Shown here: positions 1 through 5,124 of the stretch, in pieces | Layout of the letters: each line of letters opens with the position of its first letter | How positions within the stretch are numbered: position 1 is the first letter of the stretch | Origin: Acidimicrobiia bacterium | GTDB lineage: Bacteria; Actinomycetota; Acidimicrobiia; Acidimicrobiales; Ilumatobacteraceae | Assembly: GCA_030425785.1 (NCBI GenBank) | Contig: JAUHYJ010000316.1 | Location: 1 to 5,124, forward strand | DNA: 5,124 bases | Direction: 5' to 3' | Notes under the pieces: model-generated | Told to the model about the DNA's origin: nothing | Seen by the model: only the letters and a program-made list of their open reading frames with translations | Database searches by the model: none | Program-made: the position numbers and the translations under genes

Positions 1-2508
1 GACCTCGAGATCGACCCCGACGGCACCCGACTGCACACCGTCGACCTCGGACGCCGCGAGCTCGTCACCCTCGCGGTCCCCAGCGGCGAGGTCGAGCGAC
101 GCCTGCCGATCACCGGTCGGGCGCTCGGCGTCGACGGGTGCGCGGTCGCTGACGACCGGCCCTTCGGCGACCTGCGAGCGTTCGGGCTCGGGCGGGACGT
201 GGCCGGCCGGCTGCTGCTCGGCGTGGTGTGCTCGGCCGAGTCGACGGTGCCGGCCGACGCCGTGATCGACGAGGACGAGACGCCGCACACGCCCCTCGGC
301 GACCCCGGACAGCTCGCCGCCATGGTGTTCGAGGTCGACGGCGACCGCTTCGTCGAGCGGCTGCGCTGGGACCTCGCCGTCGACCGCGGCGAGACGCAGA
401 CCAACGGCCTCATCTCGAACGACGCGACCTGGCATCCGTGGGTCGACGCCGTGCCGTTCGACGACGAGCACGAGGCGGTGTCGTACCCGCAGCCCGCCGT
501 GACCGACATCGCCGGGCTCGCGGACGGGTCGATCGTCCTGGCGCTCGGCGACCGGTGGGGCCACCAGACCATGCCGGGCAGCAACGCACCGACCACGATC
601 GGCGAGCGGCACGACATCGTCGAGGTGATCTCGGCGGGCGACCTCCAGCTCGCGTGCCCGGACGGGCAGAACTGGGCGATCGAGGGAGCCGGCGAATGTC
701 CCGGCGGCTGGGGCGACGGGTTCGAGCACTTCACCGCCGACCGGTACGGCTGGCACGCCGAGACCGCGCTCGGCGCGGTCGTGGCGTTGCCGGACACCGG
801 CGACGACACGCCGACGATCGACGGCGAGCTGCCGATCGTCGCCACCCACATCGATCCTCGGCCCGGCGAGCTCACGTGGTGGTCGGGCGGCATCGTCATC
901 CACGACGCCGCGACGGGCACGGCGGTGCGCGGCGTGCGGCTCTACGACGGCCGGCACGCCGAACCCGACTACACCTTCGAGCACGCGGCCGGCATGGCCG
1001 GCCTCGCGCTGCTGTGCGACCCCGTACCGGCCGAGCTCGGCGGACGGATCTGGTACGACGTCGACGCCGACGGCGAGCAGGACCCCGACGAACCACCGAT
1101 CGCCGGTGTCGTCGTCGAGTTGCGCGACCTCGCCGACACCGTGCTCGCGACCACCACGACCGGTGCGGACGGTGCGTACCGGTTCGGCGACGAGGACGTG
1201 CCGGGTGGGCTCGCGGTGGGCGACCGTCACCGGATCACCGTCGCCGCCTGGAACCACGACGGCGGACCGTTCGGTCCGGGCGGCGCCCACACCGGCCTCC
1301 GCCTGACCGATCACGACCCCTCGCTCGACCCCGCCGTCGACTCCGACGGCACGGTCTGGAGCGAGCCCGGACCGCTCTCAGCGCTCGCGACCGCGGAGGC
1401 CGTCGTCGGCGACGACCCGGACACCGCGCGGTTCGAGGGCGCGGTCGACCACTCGATCGACTTCGGCTACCGCGACCAGTACGACCTCGCGGTGACGACG
1501 CGGTCGGTGCGTCACGACGATCTGCTCGGCGTGCTCGCGTTCGAGATCGTCGTGCACAACCAGGGCTCGGAGCCGTCGGGTGCGTTCGCGATCGTCGATC
1601 GCCTGCCGTTCGGCACCGAGCTGATCGCGGCGAGCGAGGGCGCCGACGGTGGCGACGACGACCACCACGACGACGACCACCACGACGACCATGTCCTGCG
1701 CTGGGACTATGACGTCGACGACCAGCTCGCCGCCGGCGAGACGCGCACCCTCACCGTGCTCGTGCTCGTCGAGGATCCGGCCCTGTCGCCGTTCGTGAAC
1801 GTGGCCGAACTCGTCGCGGACGACGGCGACGACGACGACTCGACACCGGGCAACGCCGACCTCGCGATGATCCTCGACCGCACCGAGGAGCTGCTCGAAT
1901 CGGGCGGCCTGCTCGACGACAACGGCGTCGACCCGCTCGAGGACGACGCCGATGCAGCTGCCGTGTACCTCCACCAGGTCCAGGGCAGGGTCTGGCTCGA
2001 CCCCGATCGCGACGGCGAGTATCGACCCGACGAGCTCGCGGACGAGCCGGTCGTCACGATCGAGGTCACCGAGCGCGCGCTGGCCGGCGTGCCGGTGGTC
2101 CTGCGCCACGCCGACGGCACCGAGATCGACCGCCAGTGGACGACCTACGACGGCGCCTACTCGTTCGCGATGGTGCCCGCCGGCGAGTACGTGATCGAGA
2201 TCCCCCGGACCGAGTTCCTGATCGACCGACCGCTCAACGGTCTGAACGAGCTGACGACCCGGACCCCGCGCGCCTCCGACGAGATCGGTCGGGGCGACGG
2301 GCTCCGCATCCCGCTGGGGCTGGCGGCGACGCCCGACGCCGCCGCGTCCCCGGTCACGACCGTCGACATCGGTCTCGCCACCCGCCCGAGCCGGCCGTGG
2401 ACCGCGGCGATCGACCTCCGCCTCCTCGTGCCCGCGGCAGTGCTGCTCGCCGTCGGCCTCCTGGCCGCACAGCGACGATCGAACCGCGCCGCCCTCCTGG
2501 CCGGCTGA
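1..2508 (+). CDS. Large surface protein with SdrD/Cna-B-like and DUF11-like domains (5' end missing)
   Basis: The reading frame is open from base 1 to a TGA at 2506-2508 (835 visible residues), so the start lies outside the window. The GTG at 199 falls inside a domain and is not a credible start. Residues 1-345 look like the end of a beta-propeller-type region, with strand-like DG(S/T) repeats, the phrase [17 protein letters not shown] near 110-130 and cysteines 47, 77, 219, 233 and 339. An SdrD B/Cna-B-like domain follows (about 347-490: [17 protein letters not shown] with an acidic calcium-loop look, then DGAYRF). Next is a DUF11-like domain (about 494-620: [19 protein letters not shown], then [11 protein letters not shown]). 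It is interrupted by a His/Asp run at 552-564. A second SdrD-like domain spans about 662-790 ([17 protein letters not shown], then DGAYSF). Residues 808-823 are a hydrophobic segment followed by an Arg-containing tail, with no LPXTG sortase motif. It is probably exported and membrane-anchored; its binding partner or role is unknown. An adhesin or envelope structural role is only inference. Confidence 0.85.
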   Translation, partial: DLEIDPDGTRLHTVDLGRRELVTLAVPSGEVERRLPITGRALGVDGCAVADDRPFGDLRAFGLGRDVAGRLLLGVVCSAESTVPADAVIDEDETPHTPLGDPGQLAAMVFEVDGDRFVERLRWDLAVDRGETQTNGLISNDATWHPWVDAVPFDDEHEAVSYPQPAVTDIAGLADGSIVLALGDRWGHQTMPGSNAPTTIGERHDIVEVISAGDLQLACPDGQNWAIEGAGECPGGWGDGFEHFTADRYGWHAETALGAVVALPDTGDDTPTIDGELPIVATHIDPRPGELTWWSGGIVIHDAATGTAVRGVRLYDGRHAEPDYTFEHAAGMAGLALLCDPVPAELGGRIWYDVDADGEQDPDEPPIAGVVVELRDLADTVLATTTTGADGAYRFGDEDVPGGLAVGDRHRITVAAWNHDGGPFGPGGAHTGLRLTDHDPSLDPAVDSDGTVWSEPGPLSALATAEAVVGDDPDTARFEGAVDHSIDFGYRDQYDLAVTTRSVRHDDLLGVLAFEIVVHNQGSEPSGAFAIVDRLPFGTELIAASEGADGGDDDHHDDDHHDDHVLRWDYDVDDQLAAGETRTLTVLVLVEDPALSPFVNVAELVADDGDDDDSTPGNADLAMILDRTEELLESGGLLDDNGVDPLEDDADAAAVYLHQVQGRVWLDPDRDGEYRPDELADEPVVTIEVTERALAGVPVVLRHADGTEIDRQWTTYDGAYSFAMVPAGEYVIEIPRTEFLIDRPLNGLNELTTRTPRASDEIGRGDGLRIPLGLAATPDAAASPVTTVDIGLATRPSRPWTAAIDLRLLVPAAVLLAVGLLAAQRRSNRAALLAG
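1654..1692 (+). repeat. 15-bp tandem repeat encoding a His/Asp-rich loop
   Basis: The unit GACGACGACCACCAC occurs twice in a row (1654-1668, 1669-1683) and is followed by a shortened copy GACGACCAT (1684-1692). It is in frame and encodes [13 protein letters not shown] at residues 552-564 of the surface protein. It sits in a loop of the DUF11-like domain, between the [13 protein letters not shown] strand and the [16 protein letters not shown] segment. The clustered His and Asp side chains could bind divalent metal ions; that is inference from composition. Confidence 0.85.
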
Positions 2509-2515
2509 CGCGGCG

Positions 2516-3496
2516 CTACACGCCGTCGAGCTCGGCGAGCACGGCGGCGACGACCTCGTCGTGGAACCGGCCGTCGGTGGCGATCACGCCACGGTTGCGT
2601 TCGAAGCGCCGTCCGTGCCCGAAGTCGAGCGGTGCCCCGGTGACGTCGGTGACCACCCCACCCGCCCGCTCGACGACGAACTTCCCCGCAGCGTGGTCCC
2701 AGATCTTCTCGCGGTAGTCGGCACGAGTGGGCAGGCGCAGGTAGATCGACGCGTCGCCGCGCGCCACGGCGGCGTACTTGCACTGGCTGTCGATGCGATA
2801 CGGCTCGGCGGTGATGCCCAATCGCTCGGCGATGCGGGCGGACTGGCCGTGGTCGGAGTGACCCGACTCGACCGACTCGCAGAACCGCACGTCGGCGAGG
2901 TCGTCGGGTCGCGCCACCCGCACGTCGACCGGTTCGTCGGCACCTGCATAGGCGCGACAACCATCGGCGTCGGCGGCGAACACCGCGCCCCGCGATCCGT
3001 CGGGGTTGGGCAGGTTGGGACACCCGAGCACTCCGAGGACGACCTCGCCCCGCTCGATCAGCGCCAGGGCGATCGCGTACTGGTCGCCGCGCAGGAACCC
3101 CTTCGTCCCGTCGATCGGGTCGAGGGTCCAGTACGCGTCGGTCGTGCCGTCGGCGCCGCCGATGCCGATCCAGTCGAGCACGGTCGACGCCGACGCATCA
3201 CGTCCGAGCTGGGCGTTCACCAACCCCACGACACCGTCGCGCAGCGTCGCCTGGGCATCGTCGGCCAGGTCGGCGGCGGCCTCCTCACCGACCAGGTCGA
3301 GGGCGCCGAGCCGCTCGGTCAGCACCGCGGCGACCACCGCCTGGGCGGCGAAGTCCGCGACCGTGACCGGGCTGTCGTCACCCTTCGTGAGGGTGTCACC
3401 GGCGACGAGCCGGCCCTGCGCGGCGGCGCACAGTTCGGCCGCGCTCCGCACGGCGTCGATCGCCGCGGCGAGCTGTCGGGATCGGTCAGTCTCCAT
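2516..3496 (-). CDS. HAL2/SAL1-type 3'(2'),5'-bisphosphate nucleotidase (inositol monophosphatase superfamily)
   Basis: This 326-residue protein likely removes the 3' phosphate from 3'-phosphoadenosine 5'-phosphate (PAP), giving AMP. PAP is the by-product of PAPS-dependent sulfate reduction and sulfotransfer. The metal-dependent phosphatase motifs are all present: G-E-E at 70-72, the LDPIDGTKGF block with Asp126 and Asp129, and WDHAAG with Asp267. Several stretches are characteristic of the HAL2/SAL1 branch rather than plain inositol monophosphatase or short bacterial CysQ: DQYAIALALIERGEVVLGVLGCPNLP at about 138-163, ESVESGHSDH at 207-216, DSQCKYAAVARGDA at 236-249, YLRLPT at 252-257, and LDFGHGR at 290-296. 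Length fits the family. The ATG at 3496 is chosen because GGAGG (3503-3507, minus strand) lies 6 bases upstream and the family N-terminus begins there; a longer open frame upstream antisense to nothing useful is rejected. The start overlaps the Rrf2 gene by 11 bases, indicating translational coupling. Exact substrate (PAP, PAPS or an inositol phosphate) cannot be fixed from sequence. Confidence 0.92.
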   Translation of the reverse strand: METDRSRQLAAAIDAVRSAAELCAAAQGRLVAGDTLTKGDDSPVTVADFAAQAVVAAVLTERLGALDLVGEEAAADLADDAQATLRDGVVGLVNAQLGRDASASTVLDWIGIGGADGTTDAYWTLDPIDGTKGFLRGDQYAIALALIERGEVVLGVLGCPNLPNPDGSRGAVFAADADGCRAYAGADEPVDVRVARPDDLADVRFCESVESGHSDHGQSARIAERLGITAEPYRIDSQCKYAAVARGDASIYLRLPTRADYREKIWDHAAGKFVVERAGGVVTDVTGAPLDFGHGRRFERNRGVIATDGRFHDEVVAAVLAELDGV

Positions 3497-3953
3497 ATCG
3501 GGCCTCCGTCTGGCGTCGGTATTCGTCGGCGAGGCGGGTGACGTCCTCGGGCAGGACGCCGCCGGCGAGATCGGCGATCGACACCGTCTCGAGCACGCGG
3601 CGCAGGCTGCCCCGGATCGCCATCCACACCTCGGGCAGATGCTCGGCGGGCGCCGGGTACGACAACCCCCGCAGGCTCTCGTCGTGGACGTCGGCGAGCG
3701 GGCCGTCGACGGCGCGGAACACGTCGGCGACCGAGATCGCCGTCGCCGCGCGCGAGAGCGTGAACCCGCCGTCCGGACCTCGCTTCGATCGCACGAGCTC
3801 GGCCCGCTTGAGGTCACGCATGATGTCGAGCAGGTACTTCAGCGAGATGTCCTGTCGCGTCGCGATCGACTCGGCCTTCATCGGCTCGCCGTCACCGGCC
3901 GCGAGCTCGGTCATCGCCCGCACGGCGTTGTCGACTCGCTCCGAGATCCGCAT
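3486..3953 (-). CDS. Rrf2-family transcriptional regulator, cysteine-free
   Basis: A 155-residue winged-helix DNA-binding protein of the Rrf2 (IscR/NsrR/CymR) family. The N-terminus RISERVDNAVRAMTELA matches the family's first helix. The recognition region is about 26-50 (ESIATRQDISLKYLLDIMRDLKRA). The wing is at 55-68 with the signature KRGPDGGFTLSR, followed by ISVADVFRAVDGP. Length is typical. The protein has no cysteine at all, so it cannot carry the three-Cys Fe-S cluster of IscR or NsrR. It must respond to another signal or to a protein partner, as known for CymR-type cysteine-metabolism regulators. It is the first gene of a two-gene operon with the HAL2-type nucleotidase, and it is divergent from ligAB. 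Control of its own operon is likely; control of ligAB is possible. The ATG at 3953 fits the family N-terminus; only a weak GGGG lies upstream as a ribosome site. The exact ligand and target genes cannot be told. Confidence 0.92.
   Translation of the reverse strand: MRISERVDNAVRAMTELAAGDGEPMKAESIATRQDISLKYLLDIMRDLKRAELVRSKRGPDGGFTLSRAATAISVADVFRAVDGPLADVHDESLRGLSYPAPAEHLPEVWMAIRGSLRRVLETVSIADLAGGVLPEDVTRLADEYRRQTEARYGD
3503..3507 (-). promoter_or_regulatory. Ribosome binding site of the bisphosphate nucleotidase
   Basis: GGAGG on the minus strand ends 6 bases before the ATG at 3496. It lies inside the last codons of the Rrf2 gene. It decides the nucleotidase start against the much longer open frame that continues upstream. 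Confidence 0.8.
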
Positions 3954-4018
3954 GACGCCCCGACGCTACCGGTCGCGCACGGTCGCCCATGTTGCGATCG
4001 GGTGCCCGCAGGCCCCAA

Positions 4019-4032
4019 GATTGTCGACAATC
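4019..4032. promoter_or_regulatory. Perfect 14-bp palindrome, candidate operator upstream of ligA
   Basis: GATTGTCGACAATC reads identically on both strands and ends 20 bases before the ligA ATG, within the 99-base region between the divergent Rrf2 gene and ligA. Its core, ATTG-N4-CAAT, has the same form as the operator of GntR/FCD-type VanR regulators of vanillate catabolism as I recall it (ATTGGATCCAAT in Caulobacter). Vanillate is converted to protocatechuate, the substrate of LigAB, so the fit is biologically sensible. A weak -35/-10 pair (TTGCGA at 3992, CAAGAT at 4016) would place the palindrome over the -10 and start site, suiting repression, but this promoter call is poor. Binding by the neighbouring Rrf2 protein is the alternative. 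Confidence 0.6.
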
Positions 4033-4039
4033 CATCGGT

Positions 4040-4045
4040 GAGGAG
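4040..4045 (+). promoter_or_regulatory. Ribosome binding site of ligA
   Basis: GAGGAG lies 7 bases before the ATG at 4053. It fixes the ligA start against an open frame that runs far upstream through the antisense strand of the Rrf2 and nucleotidase genes. Confidence 0.8.
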
Positions 4046-4052
4046 CTCCACC

Positions 4053-5124
<1,072 letters not shown>

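Noticed and set aside
199..201. GTG as the start of the surface protein gene
   Set aside because: The frame is open and protein-like upstream to base 1, with no ribosome site before 199 and no signal peptide after it.
228..1712. A 494-residue Arg-rich plus-strand frame inside the surface protein gene
   Set aside because: Arg-rich shadow of a GAC/GTC-rich gene; no domain is recognisable.
1378..2109. A 243-residue minus-strand frame with a long valine run
   Set aside because: The valine run is the complement of the GAC/CAC repeat in the real gene; it is not a membrane protein.
2511..2525. Small hairpin CGGCG-CTACA-CGCCG at the convergent junction as a terminator
   Set aside because: Only five base pairs, no T-tract on either strand, and such short GC pairings are common by chance at this base composition.
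2516..3817. A 433-residue reading of the nucleotidase gene beginning at 3817
   Set aside because: The first 107 residues are Arg/Ser/Pro-rich noise in another frame of the Rrf2 gene. The family N-terminus and a good ribosome site place the start at 3496.
3971..3986. Direct repeat GGTCGC spaced by 10 bases upstream of the Rrf2 gene
   Set aside because: Six bases of common GC-rich sequence; too short to call a binding site.
4037..4052. Four-base-pair hairpin GGTG/CACC with the ligA ribosome site in its loop
   Set aside because: Too weak to act as a thermosensor or riboswitch; probably chance.

Overview
The window comes from a very GC-rich bacterium. Third codon positions are almost always G or C, and GAC, GTC and CTC codons dominate. 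The proteins look actinobacterial, and the mix of an SdrD-like surface protein with a split LigAB dioxygenase would suit a marine or soil member of the Acidimicrobiia (Ilumatobacter-like). That assignment is inference from style, not from a marker gene.

Layout: (1) 1-2508, plus strand, is the 3' part of a large secreted or surface protein. It has a propeller-like N-terminal region, two SdrD/Cna-B-like beta domains, a DUF11-like domain between them carrying a His/Asp-rich loop, and a C-terminal membrane segment. (2) 2516-3496, minus strand, is a HAL2/SAL1-type 3'(2'),5'-bisphosphate nucleotidase of the inositol monophosphatase superfamily. It converges on gene 1 with only 7 bases between the stop codons. 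(3) 3486-3953, minus strand, is a cysteine-free Rrf2-family regulator that overlaps the nucleotidase start by 11 bases, so the two form a coupled operon. (4) 3954-4052 is a 99-base divergent intergenic region holding a perfect 14-bp palindrome. (5) 4053-4448 and 4448 to the window end, plus strand, are ligA and ligB, the small and large subunits of protocatechuate 4,5-dioxygenase. They overlap by one base, and ligB is cut by the window edge.

Functionally there are three units: a cell-surface protein; a regulator-nucleotidase pair plausibly tied to sulfur or PAP metabolism; and the start of an aromatic ring-cleavage operon that opens protocatechuate (from lignin-type aromatics such as vanillate) at the 4,5 bond. 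The palindrome upstream of ligA has the ATTG-N4-CAAT form of a GntR/VanR-type operator and is the most informative regulatory signal here. All the protein families are recognisable. The less ordinary points are the His/Asp repeat, the Rrf2-HAL2 coupling, and the candidate operator. I saw no RNA gene, CRISPR array, insertion sequence or phage gene.
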